In this document: positions 43,302-53,861 of the stretch, in pieces
Numbering within the stretch: the first letter of the stretch is position 1
Layout of the letters: every line of letters begins with the position of its first letter
From: Herbaspirillum sp. YR522
GTDB lineage: Bacteria; Pseudomonadota; Gammaproteobacteria; Burkholderiales; Burkholderiaceae_D
Length of the DNA stretch: 64,000 nucleotides
NCBI RefSeq assembly: GCF_000282575.1
Contig: NZ_AKJA01000109.1
Location: 1-64,000, forward strand
Reading direction: 5' to 3'
Notes under the pieces: generated by a model
Told to the model about the DNA's origin: nothing
The model's database searches: none
Seen by the model: the letters and a program-made list of their open reading frames with translations, nothing else
Position numbers and translations under genes: made by a program

Positions 43302-44276
43302 TCAGGGAACCAGGATGGTCGAGCCGGTGGTCTTGCGCGCTTCCAGGTCGGCGTGTGCCTGGCCCACGTCCTTGAGCGCATAGCGCTGGTTGATCTCGAT
43401 ACTGAGCTTGCCGCTCTCGACCATGGCGAACAGGTCGGCAGCGCAGGCGTCGAGGTCTTCCCGGGTAGCCGTGTAGTTGCCCAGCGAGGGACGCGTCAAG
43501 AACAGCGAGCCGCGCGAGGCCAGTTCCGACACGCCGAACGGCGTCACCGGTCCGGAGGCGCTGCCGAAGCTGACCATCATGCCGCGTGGGCGCAAGCAAT
43601 CGAGCGAGCCGATGAAGGTATCCTTGCCGACGGCGTCGTAGACGACCGGCACACCCTTGCCACCGGTGATTTCCTTGACCCGTTCGACGAAATTCTCGGT
43701 CTTGGTGTTGATCACGTGGGTGCAGCCGTGCCGCGCCGCCAGCGCGCCCTTCTCGTCGCTGCTGACGGTGCCGATCACGGTCGCTCCCAGCGCGCGCGCC
43801 CATTGGCAGGCGATCAGGCCGATGCCACCGGCGGCGGCATGCAGCAGGATGGTGTCGCCGGCCTGCACCGGATAAGTCTGGCGCAACAGGTATTGCACCG
43901 TCATGCCCTGCAGCATCATCGCCGCGGCGGTATCGAAGGAAATGCTGTCGGGCAGCCTGACCAGGATCTCGGCCGGCATCACCCGCTCTTCGGCATAGGC
44001 GCCGTTGGGGCGTCCGGCGTAGGCTACGCGGTCGCCCACCTTCAAGCCGGTGACGCCTTCGCCGAGCGCCTCGATGGTGCCGGCGGCCTCCTGCCCCAGG
44101 CCATTGGGCAGCGGCTGCGGATACAGCCCGTTGCGGAAATACACGTCGATGAAGTTCAACCCGACGGCGGCATGGCGAATGCGCACCTCGCCCGGACCCG
44201 GGTCACCCACCTCGACCTCGACATACTCCATGACCTCCGGCCCGCCGGTCTTGCTTACGCGAATTGCTCTTGCCAT
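43302..44276 (-). CDS. qor: Quinone oxidoreductase (NADPH), zinc-free MDR
   Basis: 324 residues; AAAGGAGACGGGC precedes the ATG, so longer frames are rejected. MDR marks: GEVRIRHAAVGLNFIDVYF, GQEAAGTIEALGEGVTGLK, NADP-binding LLHAAAGGIGLIACQWARAL, YDAVGKDTFIGSLDCLRPRG. This is the classical Qor-like type; it reduces quinones with NADPH. Paralogue of the gene at 15609. It lies just upstream of a possible small membrane peptide gene. Confidence 0.9.
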   Translation of the reverse strand: MARAIRVSKTGGPEVMEYVEVEVGDPGPGEVRIRHAAVGLNFIDVYFRNGLYPQPLPNGLGQEAAGTIEALGEGVTGLKVGDRVAYAGRPNGAYAEERVMPAEILVRLPDSISFDTAAAMMLQGMTVQYLLRQTYPVQAGDTILLHAAAGGIGLIACQWARALGATVIGTVSSDEKGALAARHGCTHVINTKTENFVERVKEITGGKGVPVVYDAVGKDTFIGSLDCLRPRGMMVSFGSASGPVTPFGVSELASRGSLFLTRPSLGNYTATREDLDACAADLFAMVESGKLSIEINQRYALKDVGQAHADLEARKTTGSTILVP

Positions 44277-44317
44277 GCCCGTCTCCTTTGTTGAATCGAA
44301 TTGGATGATTACCCCGT

Positions 44318-45232
44318 TCAAGCCTTCTTGCGCGACAGCAGCCAGATACCCGACAGTACCAGCGCCGTGCCGACCAGCTGGATCGCGGTGATCGGCTCGT
44401 CCAGCAGCGCCGCCCCCATGAACAGGGTCGACACCGGCCCCACCAGCCCGGCCTGGGCCGCCGTGGGGGCGCCGATGCGCGATACCGCGATCATGGTCAA
44501 GAACACGGGCAACACGGTGCAGAAGACGGCATTGAAGAGCGACAACTGATACACGCCCGCGACCTGTTGCAGCAGCGTGCCTGGCTGGCGCAGCACCACG
44601 AACTGGATCACGCAGGCCACGGTCGAGACGCACATCGCGTAGGCCACCAGGCGAATCGCGCCGACCCGGCGCACCAGCTCGCCCGAGCCGATCAGGTAGA
44701 TCGAATAACAGAACGCCGAGCCCAGCACCAGGCCGCTGCCCAACAGGACGTTGCTGCCACCGGTATCGAGGTCATGCATCAGCACCAGCACGGTGCCGGC
44801 GTAGGACACCAGCAGCGCGATCCACTCGACCCAGCCGACCCGGCGCTTGAAGACGAAAAAGGCGATCAGCATCACGAACGAGGGCGTCAGGAACAGGATC
44901 AGGCGTTCCAGGCCGGCCGAGATGTATTGCAGCCCGAGGAAGTCGAGGAAACTGGACAGGTAGTAACCGGTCAGCCCCAGCACCACGATGCGCAGCCAGT
45001 CGGCGCGCGCCAGGGCCGGTTCACTGCGGGCCTTCCAGATGGCCACCGCCAGGAACATCGGGAACGCAAATACCATGCGCAGCGTGATCACCATCACGGC
45101 GTCGACCTGGTAACGGTACATCAGCTTGGCCACGATGGCCTTGGCCGAAAAGAACACGGCGCCGACGACGGCCAGCAGGAGGCCGCCGAGAAACGCCTGG
45201 CGGTGGGAAGATGGGTGGGCAATGGCAGTCAT
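44318..45232 (-). CDS. EamA-family transporter (DMT superfamily)
   Basis: 304 residues with about ten hydrophobic segments in two halves (FLGGLLLAVVGAVFFSAKAI; VLGLTGYYLSSFLDFLGLQY; LGLTGYYLSSFLDFLG; VFLTMIAVSRIGAPTAAQAG; PVSTLFMGAALLDEPITAIQ). The YISAGLERLILFLTPSFVML and MGAALLDEPI boxes are typical EamA. Substrate unknown. Together with the qor gene it forms a short minus-strand group after the HerA-like gene. Confidence 0.85.
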   Translation of the reverse strand: MTAIAHPSSHRQAFLGGLLLAVVGAVFFSAKAIVAKLMYRYQVDAVMVITLRMVFAFPMFLAVAIWKARSEPALARADWLRIVVLGLTGYYLSSFLDFLGLQYISAGLERLILFLTPSFVMLIAFFVFKRRVGWVEWIALLVSYAGTVLVLMHDLDTGGSNVLLGSGLVLGSAFCYSIYLIGSGELVRRVGAIRLVAYAMCVSTVACVIQFVVLRQPGTLLQQVAGVYQLSLFNAVFCTVLPVFLTMIAVSRIGAPTAAQAGLVGPVSTLFMGAALLDEPITAIQLVGTALVLSGIWLLSRKKA

Positions 45233-45258
45233 GCCGGGATTGTAAACTTAGAACTTGT

Positions 45259-46860
45259 TCAGCGCTTTTTGAGGAGCGAACCCAGCACCCCACGAATCAG
45301 TTCGCGCCCGACTTGCGAGCCGATGCTGCGTGCGGCCGACTTGACCATCGCCTGCAGCGGCGAATCGCTGCGGGCGCCGCGCCCGCTCCTGCCCCCGCCC
45401 AGCACACCACCGATCAGGTCGCCCAGGCCGCCGCCCTGCGGCTCAGGCTGGGGTTGGGGCGCGGGTGCCGGGTGCGCGGCGCCGCCGGCGGGCCGCCCGC
45501 TGCGCGCCTCCGGCGCCGGCTGCGGCGCCCGGCCGGCCGAAGCGCCCCAGGCGTTGTCGTCGCCCGCCACCGGGGGCGACGCCACGGCACGTCCCTTGAG
45601 GCGCTCATAGGCCGATTCGCGGTCGATCGCCTGTTCGTACACGCCAGCCACCAGCGATGAGGCCATCAGGGCACGCCGTTGCGCATCGGTAATCGGGCCA
45701 ATCTGGGACGCGGGCGTGAGCACATGGCCGCGCTCGACCATGCTGGGCCGGCCCTTGTCGTCCAGAAATGAGACCAGCGCTTCACCCACGGCCAGTTCGG
45801 TGATGGCCGTGGCGGTGTCGAGCGCGGGATTAGCGCGGAAGGTCTCGGCGGCGGCCTGCACCGCCTTCTGGTCGCGCGGGGTGTAGGCGCGCAGCGCATG
45901 CTGGACGCGATTGCCCAGCTGGCCCAGCACGGCGTCGGGGATATCCAGCGGATTCTGCGTCACGAAGTACACGCCCACGCCCTTGGAGCGGATCAGGCGC
46001 ACCACCTGTTCGATCTTCTGCAGCAGTGGCTTGGGCGCTTCGTCGAACAGCAGATGGGCTTCGTCGAAGAAGAACACCATCCTGGGCCGGTCGAGGTCGC
46101 CCACTTCGGGCAGGTGCTCGAACAGTTCGGACAGCATCCACAGCAGGAAGGTCGAGTACAGGCGCGGCGCATTGAGCAACTTGTCGGCGGCCAGGATGTT
46201 GATCACCCCGCGGCCCTGGGCATCGGTCTGCATCAGGTCGTCGATGTCGAGCATGGGTTCGCCGAAGAAGCGGTCACCGCCCTGCTCCTCGATGGCCACC
46301 AGGCCGCGCTGGATGGCACCGATGCTGGCCGCCGAGATATTGCCGTACTCGGTCTTGAACTCGGCCGCGTGCTGGCCCACGTGCTGCAGCATGGCACGCA
46401 GGTCCTTGGTGTCGAGCAGCAGCAGGCCATTGTCGTCGGCGATCTTGAACACCAGTTGCAAGACGCCCTGCTGGGTATCGTTCAGGTTGAGCATGCGCGC
46501 CAGCATCAGCGGCCCCATGTCCGAGATGGTGGCGCGCACCGGATGCCCCTGTTGGCCATAGACATCCCAGAACGCCACCGGCGCGGCGGCCCAGGCCGGC
46601 TCGGCCAGGCCCAGGCGCGCCAGGCGCTCGGCCAGCTTGGGGCTGCTGCTGCCGGCCTGGCCCAGGCCCGACAGGTCGCCCTTGACGTCGGCCATGAACA
46701 CCGGCACCCCGATATCGGAGAGCGCCTGCGCCATCACCTGCAAGGTCACGGTCTTGCCGGTGCCGGTGGCACCGGTGATGCAGCCGTGACGGTTGACCAG
46801 TTGCGGCAACAGGCACAGTTGCACGTCGGAATGTTGGGCGATGGCGAGCACAGGGGTCAT
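45259..46860 (-). CDS. HerA-like ATPase/helicase (DUF853 family)
   Basis: About 533 residues; ATG at 46860 is preferred to a TTG seven codons upstream. Walker [17 protein letters not shown], Walker [17 protein letters not shown], and the internal [20 protein letters not shown] block show a DUF853/HerA-type hexameric ATPase. A C-terminal Ala/Pro/Gly-rich linker (residues about 430-490) precedes a conserved end ([20 protein letters not shown]). Substrate DNA and cellular role not known. Confidence 0.85.
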   Translation of the reverse strand: MTPVLAIAQHSDVQLCLLPQLVNRHGCITGATGTGKTVTLQVMAQALSDIGVPVFMADVKGDLSGLGQAGSSSPKLAERLARLGLAEPAWAAAPVAFWDVYGQQGHPVRATISDMGPLMLARMLNLNDTQQGVLQLVFKIADDNGLLLLDTKDLRAMLQHVGQHAAEFKTEYGNISAASIGAIQRGLVAIEEQGGDRFFGEPMLDIDDLMQTDAQGRGVINILAADKLLNAPRLYSTFLLWMLSELFEHLPEVGDLDRPRMVFFFDEAHLLFDEAPKPLLQKIEQVVRLIRSKGVGVYFVTQNPLDIPDAVLGQLGNRVQHALRAYTPRDQKAVQAAAETFRANPALDTATAITELAVGEALVSFLDDKGRPSMVERGHVLTPASQIGPITDAQRRALMASSLVAGVYEQAIDRESAYERLKGRAVASPPVAGDDNAWGASAGRAPQPAPEARSGRPAGGAAHPAPAPQPQPEPQGGGLGDLIGGVLGGGRSGRGARSDSPLQAMVKSAARSIGSQVGRELIRGVLGSLLKKR

Positions 46861-47023
46861 GATGGGCGGCAGAAAGGACAAATTGGGGGCGATCGCATGG
46901 GCTTGCCGATCCGATTCGCAACAGGGCGATATGCTAAAATTCTGGCCCGATTATAGTCAGAAGCGGAGCCCGGATGGCTCATCTTTCGTTCTGGCATCAA
47001 CCAATCAAGCAGGAAGATTCGAC

Positions 47024-47749
47024 ATGGCTGGACACAGCAAATGGGCCAATATCCAACACCGTAAAGGCCGCCAGGATGAACGACGAGGTCGTATCTGGAC
47101 CCGCCTGATCAAGGAAATCACGGTCGCCGCCCGCATGGGCGGTGGCGATGCCGACACCAACCCGCGCCTGCGCCTGGCGGTCGATCGTGCCTCCGACGCC
47201 AACATGCCCAAGGACAACGTGACCCGCGCCATCCAGCGCGGCACCGGTGCCCTCGACGGCGTGAACTACGAAGAAGTCCGCTATGAGGGTTACGGCATCA
47301 ATGGCGCGGCCATCATCGTCGACTGCCTCACCGACAACCGCGTGCGTACCGTGGCAGAGGTACGCCATGCGTTTTCCAAGTTCGGCGGCAACATGGGTAC
47401 CGAAGGCTCGGTGGCGTTCATGTTTACTCACTGCGGGCAGTTGATGTACGCGCCCGGCACCGACGAGAACGCGGTGATGGAAGCGGCGCTCGAGGCTGGC
47501 GCCGAGGACGTCCAGACCGACGAGGAAGGCGGTATCGAGGTATTGACCGGCCCCAACGACTTCAGCGCCGTCAAGGCGGCGATGGAAGCGGCCGGATTCA
47601 AGGCCGAGGTGGCCGACATCATCATGAAACCGTCCACCGAGACGGTGTTTGCGGGCGAGGACGGCGTACGCATGCAAAAACTGCTGGACGCCCTGGAGAA
47701 CCTGGACGACACCCAGCAGCTCTATACCAACGCTGTCATCGACGAATAA
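47024..47749 (+). CDS. yebC: YebC/TACO1-family regulator
   Basis: 241 residues, normal length. [20 protein letters not shown] is diagnostic; [40 protein letters not shown] and [14 protein letters not shown] follow. Members were first described as transcription regulators and are now mostly linked to translation of polyproline stretches. It precedes purD by 27 bases, so they may be cotranscribed. The start is the only ATG that gives the conserved N-terminus. Confidence 0.95.
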   Translation: MAGHSKWANIQHRKGRQDERRGRIWTRLIKEITVAARMGGGDADTNPRLRLAVDRASDANMPKDNVTRAIQRGTGALDGVNYEEVRYEGYGINGAAIIVDCLTDNRVRTVAEVRHAFSKFGGNMGTEGSVAFMFTHCGQLMYAPGTDENAVMEAALEAGAEDVQTDEEGGIEVLTGPNDFSAVKAAMEAAGFKAEVADIIMKPSTETVFAGEDGVRMQKLLDALENLDDTQQLYTNAVIDE

Positions 47750-47776
47750 TCCGCCTCACTCTTACTGCGAATCCCC

Positions 47777-49045
47777 ATGAAAATCCTAGTTGTTGGCTCC
47801 GGTGGTCGTGAACATGCGCTGGCCTGGACCATCGCCAAGTCGCCCCGCATCCAGACCGTGTATGTCGCCCCCGGCAATGGCGGCACCGCCCTCGACGAGC
47901 GGCTCACCAACATCGACATCACCGATCCCGCGGCGCTGGCCGATTTTGTCGAGAAAGAGCACGTGGCGCTGACCGTGGTCGGCCCCGAGGCGCCGCTGGC
48001 GGCCGGCATCGTCAACGTCTTCCGGGCACGCGGCCTGAAGATCTTCGGCCCCACCCGCGAAGCGGCGCAACTGGAAAGCTCGAAGGATTTCGCCAAGGCC
48101 TTCATGAAGCGCCATGCGATCCCGACCGCCGAGTACCAGACCTTCTCCGAACCTGCACCGGCACACGACTATATCGCGCAGAAAGGCGCGCCTATCGTGA
48201 TCAAGGCCGATGGCCTGGCTGCCGGCAAGGGCGTGGTGGTCGCCATGACGCTGGAAGAGGCGCATTCGGCGGTGGACATGATGCTGTCCGACAACAAGCT
48301 GGGCGACGCCGGGGCGCGCGTAGTGATCGAGGAATTCCTCAGCGGCGAGGAAGCCAGCTTCATCGTCATGGTGGACGGCAAGAACATCCTGCCGCTGGCC
48401 ACCAGCCAGGACCACAAGCGCCTGCAGGACCATGACCAGGGCCCCAACACCGGCGGCATGGGCGCTTACTCGCCGGCGCCCATCGTGACCCCGGCGCTGC
48501 ATGCGCGTGTCATGCGCGAGATCATCGTGCCGACCGTGCAGGGCATGGCCAAGGATGGCATTCCGTTCTCGGGCTTCCTCTACGCCGGCCTGATGATCGA
48601 TGAAGAAGGCACGCCCAAGACGCTCGAATTCAACTGCCGCATGGGCGACCCCGAGACCCAGCCGATCATGGCCCGTCTCAAGACCGACCTGCTGGGCGTG
48701 ATGGAACATGCCGTCAACGGCACGCTCGACAAGGTCGAGCTGGAATGGGACCGCCGCACGGCGCTGGGCGTGGTGATGGCCGCCTTCGGCTATCCCGACG
48801 CGCCGCGCCGCGGCGACCTGGTCACCGATATCCCGGCCGAGACCCCGGATTGCGTCACTTTCCATGCCGGCACCACCCTGACCGGCGACAAGCTGACCAC
48901 CACCGGTGGCCGCGTGCTGTGCGTGGTGGGCCTGGGCGACAGCGTCAAGGTAGCGCAGAAGCATGCCTACGACGCAGCCGACCTGATCCACTTCGCCGGC
49001 TCGCAGATGCGGCGCGACATCGGCTGGCGCGCGCTCAAGCGTTGA
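47777..49045 (+). CDS. purD: Phosphoribosylamine-glycine ligase
   Basis: 422 residues. Second step of purine synthesis: joins glycine to phosphoribosylamine. ATP-grasp features: MKILVVGSGGREHALAWTIA, APIVIKADGLAAGKGVVVAM, RVVIEEFLSGEEASFIVMVD, DHDQGPNTGGMGAYSPAPIV and TLEFNCRMGDPETQPIMARL. Normal length and order. A strong terminator follows (49079-49117). Confidence 0.95.
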   Translation: MKILVVGSGGREHALAWTIAKSPRIQTVYVAPGNGGTALDERLTNIDITDPAALADFVEKEHVALTVVGPEAPLAAGIVNVFRARGLKIFGPTREAAQLESSKDFAKAFMKRHAIPTAEYQTFSEPAPAHDYIAQKGAPIVIKADGLAAGKGVVVAMTLEEAHSAVDMMLSDNKLGDAGARVVIEEFLSGEEASFIVMVDGKNILPLATSQDHKRLQDHDQGPNTGGMGAYSPAPIVTPALHARVMREIIVPTVQGMAKDGIPFSGFLYAGLMIDEEGTPKTLEFNCRMGDPETQPIMARLKTDLLGVMEHAVNGTLDKVELEWDRRTALGVVMAAFGYPDAPRRGDLVTDIPAETPDCVTFHAGTTLTGDKLTTTGGRVLCVVGLGDSVKVAQKHAYDAADLIHFAGSQMRRDIGWRALKR

Positions 49046-49078
49046 TGCCCGTGGTGCGCTTGCCGGCGCCATGACCAT

Positions 49079-49117
49079 CCCCCGCCCAGCCCCGCGCTTG
49101 GCGGGGGATTGTTTTTT
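49079..49117 (+). terminator. Rho-independent terminator after purD
   Basis: CCCCCGCC (49079-49086) pairs with GGCGGGGG (49100-49107), followed by ATTGTTTTTT. Confidence 0.85.
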
Positions 49118-49255
49118 CGGCAGTGCCGGGGCGCCACGCCTGGTCATAAAATTGGCGCCCTGCTGCAACAAAAGTGGCTTGCCGCAAACTAACACTGCTT
49201 GCCGGCCGTGACGGCTGTCAGGAAAACAATGTTGCATTAGAGAAAAGGATCTTGC

Positions 49256-50086
49256 ATGGACACCCACCTGCTCAACTTCGACACGCTGATCAACCTCTAC
49301 CTGGTGCCGTTCGGGCTGAAGGTGGTGGCCGCCATCGCCATTTGGATCATCGGCGGCATGCTGGTCAATGCCCTGTCCAAGCTGGTGCGTCGCCTGCTCA
49401 CCGCGCGCCAGTTCGAGAAGACGCTGATCAACTACGCCACCTCGGCCATCCAGGTGATCCTGCGCATCATGCTGGTGATGGGCATCCTGGAGGTATGCGG
49501 CATCCCTACCACCTCGTTTGCCGCCATGATCGGTGCCGTCGGCGTGGCGCTGGGTGTGGCCTGGTCGGGCCTGCTGGCCAACTTCGCCGCCGGCATCTTC
49601 CTGGTGGTGCTGCGCCCGTTCAAGCTGGGCGACTACATCACCGCCGCCGGCCAGACCGGCACCGTCAGCGATATCGGCCTGGTGACCACCATCATCACTA
49701 CCGACAACAACTTGCGCGTGATCGTCGGCAACAACAAGCTGTTCGCCGACAACATCATCAACTACAACGTCAATCCGACCCGCCGTACCGACCTGCGCTG
49801 CCAGATCGCCTATGGCGTCGATCCGCAAGAAGCGATTGCCAAGCTGCTGGCCCGGGTCAAGGCCATTCCGAACGTGCTGGAGAACCCGGCGCCAGCGGTT
49901 GCGATCCAGGAATTCAACGCCACCGGCACCCTGCTGGCACTGCGGGTGCATGCTGCCACACCCAATTTCGGCCAGGTCTACAACGACGTCAACAGCGCCA
50001 TCGCCGAGGTCTGCCTCAACGAAGGCTGGCCTGCCCCGGCGACCTACCAGGTAGCCGTTCCCGTGGCGCAGCCACCGCAGAATTGA
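49256..50086 (+). CDS. mscS: Small mechanosensitive channel (MscS family)
   Basis: 276 residues. Membrane helices ([40 protein letters not shown]), then the pore helix [20 protein letters not shown] and [20 protein letters not shown], the conserved MscS signature. The beta domain ([36 protein letters not shown]) is intact. Normal MscS length. Releases solutes on hypo-osmotic shock. Confidence 0.9.
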   Translation: MDTHLLNFDTLINLYLVPFGLKVVAAIAIWIIGGMLVNALSKLVRRLLTARQFEKTLINYATSAIQVILRIMLVMGILEVCGIPTTSFAAMIGAVGVALGVAWSGLLANFAAGIFLVVLRPFKLGDYITAAGQTGTVSDIGLVTTIITTDNNLRVIVGNNKLFADNIINYNVNPTRRTDLRCQIAYGVDPQEAIAKLLARVKAIPNVLENPAPAVAIQEFNATGTLLALRVHAATPNFGQVYNDVNSAIAEVCLNEGWPAPATYQVAVPVAQPPQN

Positions 50087-50198
50087 GCGCCCGTCCTCGC
50101 GCCGGCCGCGGCTTGCCGCCGCCGGCGCCCCGCTGGCGCGCCGGCAGGGTACAATCGCGGAGTTAAGAATTCGTTACCGTGCCCCGAGCGACACCCTT

Positions 50199-51119
50199 GT
50201 GACCACCACTACCGCCGCGCCCAGCGCATCGACCTCCGTCAGAACCTACCTGCAAGACCTGCAACAGCGTATCGTGACCGCCCTCGAGGCAGCCGACGGC
50301 AAGTCGTTCGTCGCCGATTCTTGGCAGCGGCCCGAAGGCGGCGGCGGCACCTCCCGCATCCTGGAAGAAGGCGCGCTGTTCGAACGTGGCGGGGTCGGCT
50401 TTTCGCACGTGATGGGCCAGAACCTGCCGCCATCGGCCGCGGCCAACCGGCCGCAGATCGCCGGCCGCGCCTGGGAGGCGATGGGCGTGTCGCTGGTGCT
50501 GCATCCGCGCAATCCGTATATCCCGACGGTGCACATGAATGTGCGCTTCTTCACCACCCAGGCAGAAGGCGAGGAGCCGGTCTGGTGGTTCGGCGGCGGC
50601 ATCGACCTGACGCCCTACTACGGCCAGCTCGACGACGTGGTGCATTTCCACCGCAGCTGCCGTGACGCCCTGCAGCCCTTCGGCGACGACCTGTATCCGC
50701 GCTTCAAGCAGTGGTGCGACCAGTATTTCTACCTGAAGCACCGCCAGGAGCCGCGCGGCGCCGGCGGTATTTTCTTCGACGACTTCAATGCGCTGCCTTT
50801 CGAGCACAGCTTTGCGATGATGCGCAGCGTCGGCGACGCCTTCCTGGCGGCGTACCTGCCCATCGTGACGGCGCGGCGCGACACGCCCTACGGCGAGCGC
50901 GAACGCGACTTCCAGGCGTACCGGCGAGGCCGCTATGTCGAATTCAACCTGGTGTTCGATCGCGGCACGCTGTTCGGCCTGCAGTCGGGCGGTCGCACCG
51001 AATCGATCCTGATGTCGATGCCACCGCTGGTGAAATGGCGCTATGACTGGCATCCGCAGCCCGGCAGCGCCGAAGCGCAGTTATACTCCGACTTCCTGGT
51101 GCATCGGGACTGGCTGTAA
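50199..51119 (+). CDS. hemF: Oxygen-dependent coproporphyrinogen III oxidase
   Basis: 306 residues from a GTG at 50199; converts coproporphyrinogen III in heme synthesis. Signature [45 protein letters not shown] and [20 protein letters not shown] are complete. Its TAA overlaps the nadD start by one base, the first link of a compact cluster nadD-rsfS-rlmH-maf-rng. Confidence 0.95.
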   Translation: MTTTTAAPSASTSVRTYLQDLQQRIVTALEAADGKSFVADSWQRPEGGGGTSRILEEGALFERGGVGFSHVMGQNLPPSAAANRPQIAGRAWEAMGVSLVLHPRNPYIPTVHMNVRFFTTQAEGEEPVWWFGGGIDLTPYYGQLDDVVHFHRSCRDALQPFGDDLYPRFKQWCDQYFYLKHRQEPRGAGGIFFDDFNALPFEHSFAMMRSVGDAFLAAYLPIVTARRDTPYGERERDFQAYRRGRYVEFNLVFDRGTLFGLQSGGRTESILMSMPPLVKWRYDWHPQPGSAEAQLYSDFLVHRDWL

Positions 51120-51799
51120 TGACGGCACCTGCACAACATTGCGTAGCGGTACTGGGCGGCAGCTTCGACCCGGTGCATTGCGGCCATGTCCAGCTGGCAA
51201 GACATTTCGTGGAACTGCTGCGGCCCGACGTGCTGCGGGTCATTCCCGCCGGCAACCCCTGGCAGAAGCACGGACTGCAAGCCGAACCTGCACAACGGGT
51301 CGAAATGGTACGGCGTGCCTTCGACACCCAGCAGGTGCCGGTCGAGATCGACCAGCAGGAGATTCGTCGCGCCAGCGCCACCTACACCATCGACACCCTG
51401 CGCGCACTGCGCGCAGAACTGGGGCCGGCGGTGTCGATCGTATTCCTGATGGGGGCCGACCAGCTGCAGCACCTGGACACCTGGCAGAACTGGCGCGAGC
51501 TGTTCGACCATGCCCATCTGTGCGCCGCGTCCCGCCCGGGCTTCGGCCTGCAGGCCGGCGATGTGCCGTCGGCGGTGGTGCAGGAGTTCGCCCGACGCGC
51601 CGGCAGCGCCGAGGCCATCCGTACCACCTCGCACGGGCTGGGCTGCCTGGCGCCGGGCCTGGAGGTCGATATTTCGTCGACCGCAATCCGTGCCGCGCTA
51701 CAACGCGGCGAACGCCCCGATTCGCTGATTCCGGCCGGGGTGCTAGACTATATCGAACAGCATCATCTGTACCGGAACTCATTTCACCACCAAACGTGA
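51119..51799 (+). CDS. nadD: Nicotinate-nucleotide adenylyltransferase
   Basis: 226 residues. AVLGGSFDPVHCGHVQLARH contains the HxGH-type motif; IPAGNPWQKHGLQAEPAQRV and DISSTAIRAALQRGERPDSL (ISSTAIR) complete the nucleotidyltransferase family. It makes deamido-NAD in NAD synthesis. Its ATG shares a base with the hemF stop codon. A 9-bp hairpin lies between it and rsfS. Confidence 0.95.
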   Translation: MTAPAQHCVAVLGGSFDPVHCGHVQLARHFVELLRPDVLRVIPAGNPWQKHGLQAEPAQRVEMVRRAFDTQQVPVEIDQQEIRRASATYTIDTLRALRAELGPAVSIVFLMGADQLQHLDTWQNWRELFDHAHLCAASRPGFGLQAGDVPSAVVQEFARRAGSAEAIRTTSHGLGCLAPGLEVDISSTAIRAALQRGERPDSLIPAGVLDYIEQHHLYRNSFHHQT

Positions 51800-51814
51800 G
51801 ATGCAGTCCGAAGG

Positions 51815-51837
51815 GAGCGGCCCGGCGGGGGCCGCTC
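51815..51837. other. GC-rich hairpin between nadD and rsfS
   Basis: GAGCGGCCC (51815-51823) pairs with GGGCCGCTC (51829-51837). No T-run; may attenuate or stabilise the transcript between the two genes. Confidence 0.55.
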
Positions 51838-51871
51838 GCACAACGTTTATTTATGAAATGAGTTCTAACTA

Positions 51872-52705
51872 ATGGATATCAAAAAACTGCAAACCCTGGT
51901 CGTGGACGCGCTGGAAGACGTCAAGGCTCAAGAGATCCGTGTCTTCGACACGACCCATCTGACCAGCCTGTTCGACCGCGTGGCGATTGCCTCGGGTACC
52001 TCCAACCGCCAGACCAAGGCGCTGGCGGCTTCGGTGCGCGACAAGGTCAAGTCCAAGGGCGGCAACGTGGTCAGCGTCGAAGGTGAAGACACCGGCGAAT
52101 GGGTATTGGTCGACCTGGGCGACATGATCGTGCATATCATGCAACCGGCCATCCGCACCTATTACCGCCTGGAAGAAATCTGGGGCGACAAGGAAGTCAA
52201 GATGGGCGCGGCCAAGCGTACCACCACCTCGGCCGTGGCCAAGCGCGATGCCGCCGACGCTCCAGCTCCCAAGATCCGCCGCACCCGGGCACAAGCCGAA
52301 GCGGTCGAAGCCAGCCAGGCGCTGGACGACGACGAGGTCAAGAAGCCGGCACGCAAGCCGCGCACCACGGCCGCGGCCGGTGCCGGTGCCACCACCAGGA
52401 CCACCCGCGCTGCCGGCACCGGCACGCGTACCTCGCGCAGTGCCGCCGGCCAGGCCGAGACCGGCGCCAAGGCCGCCACGCCGCGTGCCCCGCGGGCAGC
52501 CGCAGGTACCACCCGCACCACGACCGGTACCAAGACCGGCACCACGCGTACCACCACCGGCACCAAGACCGGCGCGGCCAAGACCACCACCACCCGCAGC
52601 AAGACCGCGGCGCCCAAGACCGCCGTGGGCAAGACCGTGCGCGTGGCACCGTCCAAGAGCGCCAGCGCCAAGAAGCCGGCTTCCAAGCGCGTCAGCAAGG
52701 CCTGA
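51872..52705 (+). CDS. rsfS: Ribosomal silencing factor RsfS with long C-terminal extension
   Basis: 277 residues. Residues 1-113 are RsfS ([72 protein letters not shown]). It binds ribosomal protein uL14 and silences ribosomes. From about 115 an Ala/Thr/Arg/Lys-rich tail follows, including a 33-base tandem repeat (52508-52540 and 52541-52573, encoding [11 protein letters not shown] twice). The tail is positively charged, likely disordered and may contact rRNA. Usual length is about 110-150. The stop overlaps the rlmH start. Confidence 0.9.
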   Translation: MDIKKLQTLVVDALEDVKAQEIRVFDTTHLTSLFDRVAIASGTSNRQTKALAASVRDKVKSKGGNVVSVEGEDTGEWVLVDLGDMIVHIMQPAIRTYYRLEEIWGDKEVKMGAAKRTTTSAVAKRDAADAPAPKIRRTRAQAEAVEASQALDDDEVKKPARKPRTTAAAGAGATTRTTRAAGTGTRTSRSAAGQAETGAKAATPRAPRAAAGTTRTTTGTKTGTTRTTTGTKTGAAKTTTTRSKTAAPKTAVGKTVRVAPSKSASAKKPASKRVSKA

Positions 52706-53175
52706 TGCAGCTGGTCATTGCCGCGGTCGGGCACAAGATGCCCGCCTGGATCGAAACCGGCTTTCAGGAGTACGCCAAGCGCATGCCTCCTGATTGCCGG
52801 ATCCAACTCAAGGAAATCAAACCGGTCGACCGCTCCGGCAGCCGTACCGCCGACACCGTCATGGCGCAGGAACGCAGCCGCATCGAAGCGGCCCTGCCCA
52901 AGGGGGCGCGCATCATCGCCCTCGACGAGCGCGGCCGCGACTGGACCACCATACAGTTGTCGCAACAGCTGCAGCACTGGCAGCAGGACGGCCGCGACGT
53001 CGCTTTCGTCATCGGCGGCGCCGACGGGCTCGATCCTGCCTTCAAGGCCGGCGCCGATACCCTCATACGCATCTCCAGCATGACCTTGCCGCACGGCATG
53101 GTGCGTGTATTGCTGGCAGAACAGCTGTACCGGGCCTGGTCGATCACCCAGAATCATCCGTACCATCGCGCCTGA
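52705..53175 (+). CDS. rlmH: 23S rRNA pseudouridine-1915 N3-methyltransferase
   Basis: 156 residues, typical length. [80 protein letters not shown] and HPYHRA (the conserved C-terminal end) identify it as a SPOUT methyltransferase. The start overlaps the rsfS stop (TGATG). Confidence 0.95.
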   Translation: MQLVIAAVGHKMPAWIETGFQEYAKRMPPDCRIQLKEIKPVDRSGSRTADTVMAQERSRIEAALPKGARIIALDERGRDWTTIQLSQQLQHWQQDGRDVAFVIGGADGLDPAFKAGADTLIRISSMTLPHGMVRVLLAEQLYRAWSITQNHPYHRA

Positions 53176-53246
53176 GGCGGTTCAAGCCCGGCATTGATCC
53201 TGACCGACGGGTGTCCAGTCATGCCCAACGATGAAACGAGATCACC

Positions 53247-53861
53247 ATGAAACAAGCGGATCGCACCATCTACCTTGCGTCGAAGAGCCCACGCCGGCGC
53301 GAGCTGCTGCGCCAGATCGGCATCGAGTTCGAATTGCTGCTCTCGGAGAAGGAAGTCGACGAAAGCGTGCTGCCCGATGAAGGCGCGCTGGACTATGTGG
53401 CGCGCGTGACACGGGCCAAGCTCGACAGCGCCCAGCAGACCATGCTGCTGCGGCAATTGCCGCATCGTCCTATCCTGGCGGCCGACACCACGGTCGTGGT
53501 CGACGACCTGATCCTGGGCAAGCCGGCCGACCGCGAGGAAGCGCTGCAGATGATCCACCGCCTGGCCGGGCGCACCCACCATGTGCTCACCAGCGTGGCC
53601 GTGGCGCTCACGCTGGGCGTACAGACCGAAGTCTGGCAAGTCACCCAGCAGTCCGACGTCAGCTTCGCCGCGCTCGACGATGCCGCTATTGCAGCCTATT
53701 GCGACACCCTTGAGCCGTATGACAAGGCAGGCGCCTACGGCATCCAGGGGTTGGCCTCGGTTTTCATCAGCAATATTGTTGGCAGCCATTCCGGTATCAT
53801 GGGACTGCCGCTCTTCGAGACGGCTCAACTATTAGAAAACGCGGGCGTCCGCATCTTATGA
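53247..53861 (+). CDS. maf: Maf nucleotide pyrophosphatase
   Basis: 204 residues. ASKSPRRRELLRQIGIEFEL, ILAADTTVVVDDLILGKPAD (ADT and KPxD), KAGAYGIQGLASVFISNIVG and SHSGIMGLPLFET identify a Maf/YhdE-type pyrophosphatase acting on non-canonical or dTTP/UTP nucleotides. The ATGA overlap with rng makes the two coupled. Normal length. Confidence 0.95.
   Translation: MKQADRTIYLASKSPRRRELLRQIGIEFELLLSEKEVDESVLPDEGALDYVARVTRAKLDSAQQTMLLRQLPHRPILAADTTVVVDDLILGKPADREEALQMIHRLAGRTHHVLTSVAVALTLGVQTEVWQVTQQSDVSFAALDDAAIAAYCDTLEPYDKAGAYGIQGLASVFISNIVGSHSGIMGLPLFETAQLLENAGVRIL

Noticed and set aside
47786-49951. A 721-residue minus frame
   Set aside because: Antisense to purD and mscS, both fully recognised.
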